This document shows, one piece after another, positions 16,887-25,900 of a DNA stretch of 64,000 nucleotides (positions within the stretch are counted from its first letter, which is position 1; every line of letters starts with the position of its first letter). The notes beneath the pieces are model-generated. The model was not told the DNA's origin, did no database searches, and saw only the letters and a program-made list of their open reading frames with translations. Location of the stretch: contig ONCT01000010.1 of NCBI GenBank assembly GCA_900316395.1, positions 1 through 64,000 on the forward strand. The letters run 5' to 3'. Source of the DNA: an uncultured Lachnospiraceae bacterium (lineage in GTDB: Bacteria; Bacillota; Clostridia; Lachnospirales; Lachnospiraceae). The position numbers and the translations under genes are program-made.

Positions 16887-18227
16887 CTATAACAAAGGTG
16901 TTTCATTATGCTGCCGCCTTTCACTTTTATTGACATGAATAAAAATGTTTTTCAGTAAATTCACACTTGTAAAAATAGCCTCTCCTTGATTCAATTTGCG
17001 AACATGTCTAATTGCATAGTCATCCAAGTGATTTTGTACAGCTCTTATTTCATCATTATGCATCAATCTATGAATCAGTAATGATCCCACTTGTCCTAAT
17101 AAAACCGGAGATACATCCTGAGGATTTTGCGTTGTCAAGAACAAAAAAACCCCTTTCTTTCGTCCTTCCCTAGCCATCAACGTTAATCCACTATGATACT
17201 CAGATTCAGAATATTGCGATTTTGTATAACGATGTACCTCGTCTATAAATAACACAAATGGTTCTATGTTATTTTGCGCAATTACAAAATTACATACTAA
17301 ATCTATTATCATTCCACCAATACCATCGGCAGCGCCTAATTCAGAGGTATCAATATATAAACTTGTCTGTGGTGCATGTAAAAACAAATCTATCTCATCC
17401 AACAAATCTATCATCGTACAATTGTGTTTAAAAAAGTTCAAAAAATGAGTGTTACCTAATTGATATGTTACCTTTTCCACTAAATAATTGTTTAAGTTAG
17501 CCTTAAACGAATCATGTTCATAATTGGTGGCATTACGTGTTGATGGTTCTCTTACTGATTCAGCAGCTATCTGTTGCGGCAATAACGAAATATCATAATC
17601 TGTATCCACATATGTAACAGAAGCCATCATTTGCTGCACCACAGCCATATTTTTTCCTTCCTTAATAAATGGCATAGTTTGACCATGTTTCATTTGATAT
17701 CTTAATGATTGTATAGCCTCTGAAAGAACTGCACCTTGTGTATTACTATTAGTTTCAAAAAGCATCGACCACTGTTGCATTGTAACTTTTCCTGGAGATA
17801 TAGCGGTGTCAACTCCAAGTGTTAATTTTTTTACCTCTTGATTCGAAAAAGAATCTCTATATTCGCCTGTAGGATCAATAATTAGTGCTTTCTTTTTCTG
17901 AGTTACAACCTTATCCAATATCGAAAGGGCTGAAGTAGATTTACCACTATTTGTTGCGCCAACTGTCAGTAAATGATGGCTGAACAACGTACTTGGTTTC
18001 AATTCTACATCTCCAGACACATCATTAAGATATGTTGCGAAAGGAGGCAGCGAATCTTCCTCATTACTTGATATCTCCATCGAATTAAGATAAATTCTTA
18101 TAACACTATCATTAGCAAGATAAACTTTATCTGTTACACCCACTGTGGAAAATTCTGGAAGAACAAACCTCTTAGCATCCTGCGGCATAAGCCCAATTAT
18201 ATCTATACTTATTTCCGGGAAAACCAT
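16887..18227 (-). CDS. HerA/FtsK-like DUF87 ATPase lacking an N-terminal HAS barrel
   Basis: The 446-residue protein has Walker A GATNSGKST (residues 90-98) and Walker B FVLFIDEVHRY with Asp329-Glu330. LTTQNPQDVSPVLLGQVGSL is the usual HerA sensor region. It ends with the LNQGEAIF strand. HerA proteins are hexameric DNA translocases. In defence they assemble with SIR2, DUF4297 or nuclease partners. The HAS-barrel domain normally found at the N-terminus is missing and is encoded by the separate upstream gene, 21 bases away. AAAGGAAA precedes the ATG. Confidence 0.87.
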   Translation of the reverse strand: MVFPEISIDIIGLMPQDAKRFVLPEFSTVGVTDKVYLANDSVIRIYLNSMEISSNEEDSLPPFATYLNDVSGDVELKPSTLFSHHLLTVGATNSGKSTSALSILDKVVTQKKKALIIDPTGEYRDSFSNQEVKKLTLGVDTAISPGKVTMQQWSMLFETNSNTQGAVLSEAIQSLRYQMKHGQTMPFIKEGKNMAVVQQMMASVTYVDTDYDISLLPQQIAAESVREPSTRNATNYEHDSFKANLNNYLVEKVTYQLGNTHFLNFFKHNCTMIDLLDEIDLFLHAPQTSLYIDTSELGAADGIGGMIIDLVCNFVIAQNNIEPFVLFIDEVHRYTKSQYSESEYHSGLTLMAREGRKKGVFLFLTTQNPQDVSPVLLGQVGSLLIHRLMHNDEIRAVQNHLDDYAIRHVRKLNQGEAIFTSVNLLKNIFIHVNKSERRQHNETPLL

Positions 18228-18248
18228 TTCAATTTTTCCTTTATTAAT

Positions 18249-18500
18249 TTATTCATGTAAATTTTCACTCGATAATACCTTATTTTGATAAACCTCTCCC
18301 AAAAAAAGTCCCTGAATAGAATCTATGATTACCATATAATTGATTGTGCTTGGTGTAACTGTCTCAGCCACTAATTTTCTATGTGATAACAAAGTTAAAT
18401 TTTCAACCTGCGCAATGCTATTATCCCTATATACTTGAGAGATTCGGCCTATATAAAAGTAATTTTTATCTATATCACTATACAAAGAATCAATTGTCAT
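18249..18500 (-). CDS. Stand-alone HAS-barrel-like small protein
   Basis: This 83-residue protein is mostly beta in character. Two blocks resemble the HerA-ATP-synthase (HAS) barrel that precedes HerA ATPase domains: YIGRISQVYRDNSIAQVENL (about 17-36) and a final GLFLGEVYQNKVL strand. It overlaps the SIR2 3' end by 11 bases and is followed after 21 bases by the HerA ATPase gene, which lacks this domain. I infer a split HerA whose barrel is a separate subunit. The call rests on position and weak pattern similarity. Confidence 0.6.
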   Translation of the reverse strand: MTIDSLYSDIDKNYFYIGRISQVYRDNSIAQVENLTLLSHRKLVAETVTPSTINYMVIIDSIQGLFLGEVYQNKVLSSENLHE

Positions 18501-19686
18501 AATATTCCCCTAGGTACTCTGATAAATTATCATTCATTGTTGCCCTTAAGAACGCAACCTGATAATTCTGGCTCATAAGATTTTTCATTTTATTCCAGTT
18601 TTCATTGTTCTGATCAATCTCATAATCAGTTATTAAAACGCCCAGACTTTTATTATGTATAACTGCCTGATAAATCATCTGAGAAATATGATTATCTGCA
18701 AAACTAAAACCTGACGTTATAAATAGCGTATTCGGTCTCTTAAGTAATTCCTGAAATTTAGTGAATAGCTCAAAATAAGGTTCTTGATAGCTTTGCATAT
18801 ACTTATCGGAACTAGGAAAAATCATTATAGGCTTATTAACCTCTTTTTTTTCTTTTCGTCTAATTCCTTTGTTATCTCTTTCCCAGGTTAACGATCCATG
18901 TAGTTTTAACAAATTAATTATGTTCTTTTTATATTCAAGTTCGTTTGTTTTTATATTTTCGATATCTTTAACAAGATTCCACTCAAACATGTCACTGTCA
19001 AAATATGGACGATGTGAAAATGTAAATCCGTCCATTACTGTATATCCCATCCCGTCAGCTGCATCTTCAATTAAAGTATCATAATTTGTAGTAACTACCG
19101 TAAGCTTACTTGGACTCTTAACCAAGTGTGACACTGTATTTATAAAAGTCGCATGTTTTAAATAATTCTTGTCATATTCATAGCTAGTGTTATCAATAAT
19201 TAGTTTAAATATCTCATTTTCTGATGCCTCATACTTATCAGCATTTTCTTGTGACACATATTTCTTAAACGCAATCAAATCTGACAAAAAATCCTCAAGA
19301 TTAAACTCTCTATTTAAACCATGCTCACCTTCAAACTCAACTGGCACAGTGTATTTACAAAAGTCAGCTAATTCCTGGAGTGTAAAAAGGCTATCATCTT
19401 GTTTTAATGCTTCATTAATTTTCTCAGCAAGCATAAGTACTGTTTTACCGAACCTGGCATCTATCGCACCATCCTCGCACCTTACAGATGCTCCTGCACC
19501 AATAAGAACAATTATGTTACTATATGCCCGATGGATAAATGCAGAATTAGCCTTTTTTATCGCTGATTTAAACATCACCTCGGTAAATGGCTGATCTTTA
19601 TCATCTTTAAGTTCTTCCTCATTCTTGAAATACTTACCTTCTTCAATATAATAATTTGATTTTGGTGATAGATAATAAGTCGTCAT
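18490..19686 (-). CDS. SIR2-like NAD+-consuming protein, putative defence effector
   Basis: The 398-residue protein has the SIR2_2-type motifs. IIVLIGAGAS (58-67) binds NAD+. TTNYDTLIEDAA (199-210) contains the Asn/Asp pair, and KLHGSLTW (261-268) holds the catalytic His263. The C-terminal TSGFSFADNHI motif is also present. In known antiphage systems such SIR2 domains hydrolyse NAD+ and stop growth of infected cells. AGGAG precedes the ATG. The ATG overlaps, as ATGA, the end of the reading frame that continues beyond the interrupted nucleotidyltransferase. It is encoded with HAS, HerA and CHAT genes. Confidence 0.88.
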   Translation of the reverse strand: MTTYYLSPKSNYYIEEGKYFKNEEELKDDKDQPFTEVMFKSAIKKANSAFIHRAYSNIIVLIGAGASVRCEDGAIDARFGKTVLMLAEKINEALKQDDSLFTLQELADFCKYTVPVEFEGEHGLNREFNLEDFLSDLIAFKKYVSQENADKYEASENEIFKLIIDNTSYEYDKNYLKHATFINTVSHLVKSPSKLTVVTTNYDTLIEDAADGMGYTVMDGFTFSHRPYFDSDMFEWNLVKDIENIKTNELEYKKNIINLLKLHGSLTWERDNKGIRRKEKKEVNKPIMIFPSSDKYMQSYQEPYFELFTKFQELLKRPNTLFITSGFSFADNHISQMIYQAVIHNKSLGVLITDYEIDQNNENWNKMKNLMSQNYQVAFLRATMNDNLSEYLGEYYDN

Positions 19687-20456
19687 AAAATGCTCCTATC
19701 TTTTTTTCTTACATTTGTAATCTGTTCAACCATATATCCGGCATAATCTTTCGCAAGATTTATCTCATATGTTATATCAACTCCATCAGCATACTCTCTC
19801 ATAGCATCCTGCATCAGACCATGATACATTTCAGGGATGTGGTTCATTCCTCATTCGCCGCCCTCTTTCTTGGAAAGAACAAGCTCATCTTTTAAATACG
19901 CAAGCTCTCTAGCAAGATTCAATATCAAATACATTGGATTATCTGTGATTTCTTCTTCTGCATCAGCAATATCATTCAAGATAGAGTCAATGTAATCCTG
20001 TACCGATACGTCAGCAAAAATATCTTTAATAGAAGCGCCATATAGACACTCGCCCCTATGGTTTATGATTGTAAAATGCGCAGCAAGGTCTTTATCTTCG
20101 CCCTTCATTTTGGAAACATAATCATCAGGAACTTTTCGATACCAATCCAGATGAGCAACGGAAAAATGTAGTTCAAAAGGCGTTGGATAAACAAAGGGCT
20201 TACAAACACATCGTTTTACAATACTCATTTCAATTCCTTTTGCGGGTCCCTTTTCGTTTAAATCAATCACCATATCCATAAAGGTACTCTTAACACTATC
20301 CTCTATAAATTCCTTCACCACAACGATTAAATCTATGTCGCTTTTTGCCAGATTATAACATCCCATAACAGCAGAACCATGCAGGTATACTCCTACCAGG
20401 TTATCCTGTAAGATTTCTTTTGATTTTTCTACAAAACTATTTATAACTGTATCCAT
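19683..20456 (-). pseudogene. Aminoglycoside adenylyltransferase-like nucleotidyltransferase, in-frame TGA
   Basis: The frame encodes a nucleotidyltransferase with the GSAVMGCYNLAKSDIDLIVV motif (Gly-Ser and the DxD metal site, about 27-46). A helical C-terminal domain of the AadA/DUF4111 type follows. Translation stops at a TGA (19853-19851) after KKEGGE. The same frame then continues for another 55 codons of plausible protein (GMNHIPEMYHGLMQDAM and on) to a TGA that overlaps the SIR2 start. Related proteins commonly carry EGGEW at this place, so a TGG-to-TGA nonsense mutation of the Trp codon is likely. The truncated 201-residue product may or may not be active. The full frame would give a length normal for the family. 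Confidence 0.75.
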
Positions 20457-21088
20457 TTATCGTCTGTGCAGATTTGTCTCTGTTCTCCGTTCTTGATACT
20501 GTACGCTTCCCCATAAAGAACCTCTGTTCCATTGTCTACAACAATGAAGCTTCCATTATTCAAAGCGATTATCTCGTGTCCCATGCTGTCGGAGTATGTA
20601 ATATCCTCTATCAGCCTCATTCCGTCAAGCATTTCATCCTTTAGTGTCTCGAAATGAGGGAAAATATTAGCTTTCGTTATTCCAAGACCACAGATCCATC
20701 TTTGATAATTCGGATCAATTGCCTCCCCCAGAAGTTCTGGGCCTGCATAAACCATTTCCGCACAGTTCATGGATCCGGCGCTCCAGGCAATCAGCAAACC
20801 ATCCCAAGACTGCAGGCGTTCTTTTAACCCTATAGTCTTCATAAAACTGTTTTGCGTCGGCACATGTCCTCCGGCCAGGAGCAGCACATCTATTTCGGGA
20901 AGTCGTTCTGTGATCTCTTTGTTCCGTTCATCACACATCAACACTTCCGAGGTACCAAGCTCACTTAGGGAAAATGCTCCTTTCAGACAGAATAATACGC
21001 TGTCATTTTTGTCAAAATACTCAGGAGATCCGCTGATGATCATTACCTTGGAATCTATTTTCCTGTCTCCGGGCCGATGGATTCCCAT
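20441..21088 (-). CDS. Peptidase S51 (peptidase E)-like protein, N-terminus probably lost
   Basis: The 215-residue product shows the S51 motifs LLAGGHVPTQNSF (about 78-90), the nucleophile serine in IAWSAGSMNCAE (about 103-114), and AIDPNYQRW with NIFPHFETL. Members usually begin with about 40 more residues holding the first strand. Here the first codons (MGIHRPGDRK) overlap, in another frame, a remnant of a MazG-like gene, so the 5' end looks replaced by recombination. No good ribosome binding site precedes the ATG. It overlaps the nucleotidyltransferase gene by 16 bases. Activity is doubtful. Confidence 0.65.
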   Translation of the reverse strand: MGIHRPGDRKIDSKVMIISGSPEYFDKNDSVLFCLKGAFSLSELGTSEVLMCDERNKEITERLPEIDVLLLAGGHVPTQNSFMKTIGLKERLQSWDGLLIAWSAGSMNCAEMVYAGPELLGEAIDPNYQRWICGLGITKANIFPHFETLKDEMLDGMRLIEDITYSDSMGHEIIALNNGSFIVVDNGTEVLYGEAYSIKNGEQRQICTDDKWIQL

Positions 21089-21156
21089 TTTTCTTTATAC
21101 TTGTCTTATAATTTTCTTTGCATATCCTGCATCTCATTTATTATATAATCTTCCAC
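21060..21156 (-). pseudogene. Remnant of a MazG-like pyrophosphohydrolase gene
   Basis: From GTG at 21156, preceded by AGAGGCG, the frame reads VEDYIINEMQDMQRKL, then TAA (21108-21106), then DKYKEKWESIGPETGK in the same frame. This matches the usual start of MazG-like nucleotide pyrophosphohydrolases (EMQxxQRxLQxKYKxKWExIGPExGK). A Gln/Glu-to-stop change, followed by fusion into the peptidase S51 gene in a different frame, explains it. The recognition is from memory of the family, not from a search. Confidence 0.5.
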
Positions 21157-21173
21157 CTAAATCGCCTCTTTTA

Positions 21174-22556
21174 TTATTTCACAAGCCATGAACCTTTTTT
21201 CTTGGATCCGATTCTTTCAATCGTGCCTTCGTCCAGCAACTCTTTCATTAGCATTTGTACTGTTCTTCTGGACTTATCCATCATTTCTGACAACTCGACC
21301 TGCGTTAATGACGGATTTTCCTTAAGAAGTAGCAATATATACTCACGGTCAGTCATCCGGCTTTTCTGCGCTTTATTTTGCGCTTTATTTTGCGCTTTAT
21401 TTTGCGCTTTATCATAAGCATAGTTCAAATTCCAAAGCGTAAGGAAAAAATTATAACCATCCGTATAAAACACAGGCTTTAGTTCTTCCTTATATCGTTC
21501 CTCTGCCTCATACGCATCAAGAATTTTCTTAAATCCACTTCCCCTTCGCTCCATAAGCCGCATTCTACCAAAAACATCTGCGAGAATCGGATTTCGCAGT
21601 TTTGACGGTACATGTCTTATATCCAGCAACTGAACCTCTGAACCATCAAACATTCCTCCGGGATTAGTGATGACAATCCTGTCATCATAAATATCTACCT
21701 GACTATGAGCTCCTGTCTGAAGATAGCTTCTGTGGATAAGAGCATTAACCAATCCCTCTTCCAATGCTCGTTCCGGATAGTCAGGCAACTCTACGCGTTT
21801 ATCATTGTCTTTGCGCCATCCTTTTTTTGTATTATTTTTAATAAAGGCCATGGTACTGTCATAAAGTTCTATAAGCCCACCTGTATATTCCGCATCATCA
21901 AGTGCGTCCTGTGTAGAATTGGCTTTCTCAAGACCATTCCACCTTGTACAAAAAATTCTCGAATGATGAATATTCCACTGATCCGCAAACAAAATCCCTG
22001 CATTAGTCATTTGACCGTCTTCTTGCATAAGCTTAAAGCTTACAAGGTCATCATCAAGTACCAATGAAAGACGCGTTGCTTTCAGATATCTTTTCCTAAG
22101 TGATTCAAATGTAAGCTTCTCTCTTGGAATATCAGATGTCATTTCATCATATGATGTTCCCGTACTTTTTATAATGAATTCCGTAAGTTCAAACCCAGTA
22201 ATCTCTTTTTTTACACTTCCGGTTCGATAATAATATCTACCGTGCAGATTTAACGGAAGCTTTGATTTCTTTACTTCGATTTGAATATACTTCTTTTTAT
22301 CTTTCGTTCTAAGGTTAACGTCACATGTCATACCAAAGACCGCAGTAATCTTGTTGGGAATATCCTCCAACAACTTTTTTACAATCTTTTCTTCTAATCC
22401 AAGGACGTTACCATTGTCATCAATACCAATATAAAGAGTTCCACCCTGTGCATTGGCATAACCACAGATCCATTCGAGATATTTATCCTGCCATGACTCT
22501 TTCCACTCGACAACCTGACTTTCATTTTCATCTATGATAAGGTCTATTTCTCGCAT
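21174..22556 (-). CDS. AlbA_2 (Schlafen-like) and HATPase-domain regulator with KAQN repeats
   Basis: The protein has about 460 residues. Its N-terminal AlbA_2 domain carries ESQVVEWKES and GYANAQGGTLYIGIDDNGNV (residues 9-50). A middle HATPase-like part has ALEEGLVNALIHRSY and IVITNPGGMFDG. A C-terminal winged helix covers LLKENPSLTQVELSEMMDKS and following residues. Just before the winged helix is a tandem AQNK repeat, coded by a 12-base DNA repeat. ATG at 22556, with GAGG 7 bases upstream, is preferred over GTG at 22562. It is probably a DNA-binding, possibly self-regulating, protein. The promoter carries an inverted repeat of a word also found in its own coding repeats. Confidence 0.8.
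   Translation of the reverse strand: MREIDLIIDENESQVVEWKESWQDKYLEWICGYANAQGGTLYIGIDDNGNVLGLEEKIVKKLLEDIPNKITAVFGMTCDVNLRTKDKKKYIQIEVKKSKLPLNLHGRYYYRTGSVKKEITGFELTEFIIKSTGTSYDEMTSDIPREKLTFESLRKRYLKATRLSLVLDDDLVSFKLMQEDGQMTNAGILFADQWNIHHSRIFCTRWNGLEKANSTQDALDDAEYTGGLIELYDSTMAFIKNNTKKGWRKDNDKRVELPDYPERALEEGLVNALIHRSYLQTGAHSQVDIYDDRIVITNPGGMFDGSEVQLLDIRHVPSKLRNPILADVFGRMRLMERRGSGFKKILDAYEAEERYKEELKPVFYTDGYNFFLTLWNLNYAYDKAQNKAQNKAQNKAQKSRMTDREYILLLLKENPSLTQVELSEMMDKSRRTVQMLMKELLDEGTIERIGSKKKGSWLVK
21367..21412. repeat. Tandem 12-bp repeat inside the AlbA-domain gene
   Basis: Four copies of GCGCTTTA occur at 12-base spacing (21368, 21380, 21392, 21404), separated by TTTT. They code for the KAQN tandem on the minus strand. 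The same 8-base word recurs three times in the promoter region of this gene (22600-22650). Copy number is likely variable by replication slippage; the unit keeps the frame. Confidence 0.85.
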
Positions 22557-22586
22557 AATCACACCTCATTTTCAAACTATTTTATA

Positions 22587-22628
22587 ATATTATCACTTTT
22601 GCGCTTTAAATTCAATTCTAAAGCGCAA
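22587..22628 (-). promoter_or_regulatory. Promoter and inverted-repeat operator of the AlbA-domain gene
   Basis: Minus-strand TTGAAT (22615-22610), a 17-base spacer and TAATAT (22592-22587) form a promoter. The -35 box lies inside the inverted repeat TTGCGCTTTA (22599-22608) and TAAAGCGCAA (22619-22628). A further half-site, TGCGCTTTA, is at 22642-22650. A protein bound here would cover the -35 region and spacer, so repression is the simplest reading. Confidence 0.6.
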
Positions 22629-22655
22629 GAAAATCGTTATATGCGCTTTAATATA

Positions 22656-22733
22656 TGACAAGGGGACGGGGTGAATTATCATTTGAAGTGCAACACTTAA
22701 AAAAATAATAATTCACCCCCTCCCCCTGTCAAC
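22656..22733. repeat. Family-2 palindrome, long version
   Basis: TGACAAGGGGACGGGG faces CCCCCTCCCCCTGTCA. The stem continues inward as GTGAATTAT/ATAATTCAC with a loop of about 35 bases. The TGA in the right-hand GTTGACA arm (22731-22729) is the stop codon of the surface-protein C-terminal frame. Confidence 0.7.
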
Positions 22734-22945
22734 TATAACTATCTTTATTTATAAATCTTGTATAGTTATCTTTAACTTCTCCTGTTAAATCTTCTTCTGA
22801 TTTAACTTTGTTAATATATAACATAATTTGTGTTTTTGTAATATGTCCTACACTATCAGTAGCTTGAATAGTTACTAATATACCACCAGTCATACCTGTT
22901 TCGATTTCTCGCATAGCGTCAAGGTCTAAATCAACTACTCTATTC
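22729..22945 (-). pseudogene. Displaced C-terminus of the giant subtilase (frameshifted and truncated)
   Basis: Immediately after the last codons of the large subtilase, another frame continues with NRVVDLDLDAMREIETG, then TGGILVTIQATDSVGHITKT, and ends RFINKDSYS. Loss of one A in the GGAATAG at 22946-22940 would explain the switch, since GGAAATAG would restore VGNRVVDL. The frame ends at a TGA supplied by the family-2 palindrome, so the natural end is also missing. No anchor motif such as LPXTG is seen. Confidence 0.7.
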
Positions 22946-25900
22946 CGACTTTACCCTTATCTTTACCTACATTATGTGGTAATTCTCCATAAGGTAATCG
23001 ACGTTGTTTAGTTTCGTATTCTTTATCTGTTACTACAACATCTCTCATAATACGAGTTTCTATCCAATCTTTACCTTTAGATAAATCAGAACTTAATATA
23101 GATACATCATCTACTTGGGTAAATGCTGGGAATTCATCCCATGTAGCATACATATTAACTAATCCATTTCCTTCTAATGAAGGGTCATAGTATAATTTTG
23201 AAGTTGTTAATTTCTCAAACCAATCACCTATTTCACTTAATTTAGGTGTAGCTTTCCATTTACTAATGTTATTATTTCTATGTGTTACTATTTGATTTGC
23301 TCTAGTTATAACATTATTTATTGTATATGGATTAGGTGCATTAGCAATCTTTAACTTATTTACCGCAGTAACATCATAATAAATATTCATAAATTTAGAT
23401 ACATATCCATTATATAATATATTTGGTGTGTCATGCCTTGCATAATTTATGGATGACCAACCTTGGAATGTACTTAATTTATCTTTTGTGCCTAATGTAT
23501 TTATTATATCCCCATCATTTATTATATATTTATTTGTTATGGTTGTACCAACTTTATTTTTGGTTGTTTCATTCTTGATAAATCCATCCTCTGTCACTTC
23601 TTTTCCAAAAATATCTCCGTCTTTTGTTGTATAACTTCCATTAAGCATTGTATATGAATTATCTGTTACTGGACTATATTGTTGATTATAATCATTAACA
23701 GCTCCATTTGGATTATATACTACTTTACCTTGATTTCTTCTCCATACTGCTACAAATTTTACATCATTATCATCTTCACCTACAGTATATTGCTCTCCTG
23801 CTCTATATATCTTTCCAGTTCCATTGATTTGCCATCCTAAGAAATCATATCCTGGTTTTGATACACTTGGTAAAGTTTCAGGCAATCTTGTCCAATGTGC
23901 CCTTAATGTTGTTTCTGTACAGCAATTGAATAAATCTCGGAATTTACCATTTGGCTTCCAAGGATTATCTGCTCTATAATACTTAGATGTAGAACGCTCG
24001 TTTTCTCTACTAGTATAACTATCACTCCATCCCTCTCCTGAATAATATGAATGATAATAATAGTTTGTTGAACCAGCATAAGAATGGAAATATTCACTCC
24101 AACCATTACCACTTCTATCATAATCTCTTGATTTATCTGGATTCAATGTTGTACTCTTCACTTTCTGCCATTCATCAAATCTCTTCTTTGTTTTTATTGG
24201 TGCAGATATATTTGAGGTATTTCCATGAGCATTAGGGTCATCAAAGTATAATGTAGCCGTTCTTGGTGTATCAGGTGTTTCATATGTCGCTAAAGTACCT
24301 TGGGTATCATAATCACCTGAGTCACTATCATGGTCAGAATGCCAACCCTCATCATCTTTCCATCTTGATGTACTAGACCAAGACCAAGTTGTATTAGTAG
24401 GATGGTCATATGTTTTCAATTCAGTATCATTTCTTCCATCTTGCCAATTACCATTACTGTCCCAAATAATATTATAATCAAATGAGCCTGAAGTTTTTGT
24501 CCTTTTTGTCTTATTCCATTGGGCAGTTAATACTAAATCTCCATAATCTTTCTTAGTCCACGAATAACTAGGATTTTTTGCAGAATTGACATTTCCTGGA
24601 GGATTTTTATCACATTTCCAACCTGCAAATGTGTAGTCATAATCATTATCGTGCCATGCAGCAAGTGAATATATTGTTACATTATCCTCTTTTGTATAAG
24701 AAGTTGGGTTTCTGTAATCATTTCTTGCTCCAGCTCCATTTAGATTATATGTGATAGTTCTCTTACCGTCATCTTCTCCCCATATAGCATACGCTCTTAA
24801 TTTATAATTTTTAAGGTCATAACTTCCCTCTACATATGTATTACAAAAACATTGACCCGGTTTTAATAATTGGTTGCCATAATCATAATCTGAATCTTTA
24901 TTATCTATATCATTTAATGTTCTGGCTCTTTCTGCTATTTGTCTGTGTTCACCTTTTCCAAAATCGTTCCAATGTCTCCATAGAGCATTCATATTTATCA
25001 TTCCAAACCCGGTACATATTCCCTCTGGCTGTAAGTCTGAATTTCGGTTATAATAGTCTATCATATCAGTAACTAGTGGGACTTTTCGTTGAGTACCATC
25101 ATCATAGGTAAAATACCAACCTTTAAGTACTTTTCCATCTTTTGTCGGTGATGCATTTGCATCTATACCTACATAATAGTTAGGTAATAATTCATTTTGA
25201 CCTGAACAACTATAGGAAAATGTTACATCTTTTGTACTTCCATCTGTCCATTTACCACCATTTGTATCCCAAGTTACTTCAAATCCGGGTACTTTTTCCC
25301 ATACTGCGTGGGCTACAATTTGTTGACCCTCTAATGGATAATTTACCCAACCAAACATTCCATATACGGAGTCTAAACCACATATACCTTTTCCATCACT
25401 TAATAATTGTCGGAAATTATCAAAATTATCATATGGATTTTTACCATATACACCATCTATTGGATTACCATAATCATTGTATGAACGCTTATACTCTGAA
25501 TGGGTTCTTCCTTCATCCTTACCAGCATGATACATATGATAACCAATATCTTTCATATTGTAATCATAGACAGCAAAAGAATTATATAAATCAGAATAGG
25601 TATTGGTATAATCTATATAATCAGTTAGCCAATGTTTAGGAGAGTTTTCCCAACTACTATCATTTCGGTCAGAGAAATACCATCCTTTGAATATATAGCC
25701 ATCTCGTTTAGCGGTAACACCTCTACCTAAACTAGTATTAAAAAATGAAGTGTTTCCATCAGGACTGTATTCAACATCCATCACTACTTCTTTATTTTGG
25801 TCTTGTCCTAAAAACATTACTGTTCCACCATGAGCATGATAGTTTACATGGATGTTTTGTGGTACATACTTATAATGGAATGCAATATCAGTATTATAAA

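Noticed and set aside
18228-18500. The HAS-like gene and the HerA gene as one gene split by a frameshift
   Set aside because: The second gene has its own AAAGGAAA site and ATG after a 21-base gap, and both frames are clean. Two separate genes fit better.
19851-19853. The TGA in the nucleotidyltransferase read as a recoded Trp or selenocysteine codon
   Set aside because: Many other genes here use TGA as a stop, and no selenocysteine insertion structure is visible after it. A nonsense mutation is simpler.
21367-21412. Possible CRISPR-like array
   Set aside because: The 12-bp unit is a simple in-frame coding repeat without spacers.
25220-25639. Plus-strand His/Tyr/Leu-rich frame inside the subtilase gene
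   Set aside because: It is the complement of a Tyr/Asn/Asp-rich coding stretch, with no ribosome binding site and no family resemblance.
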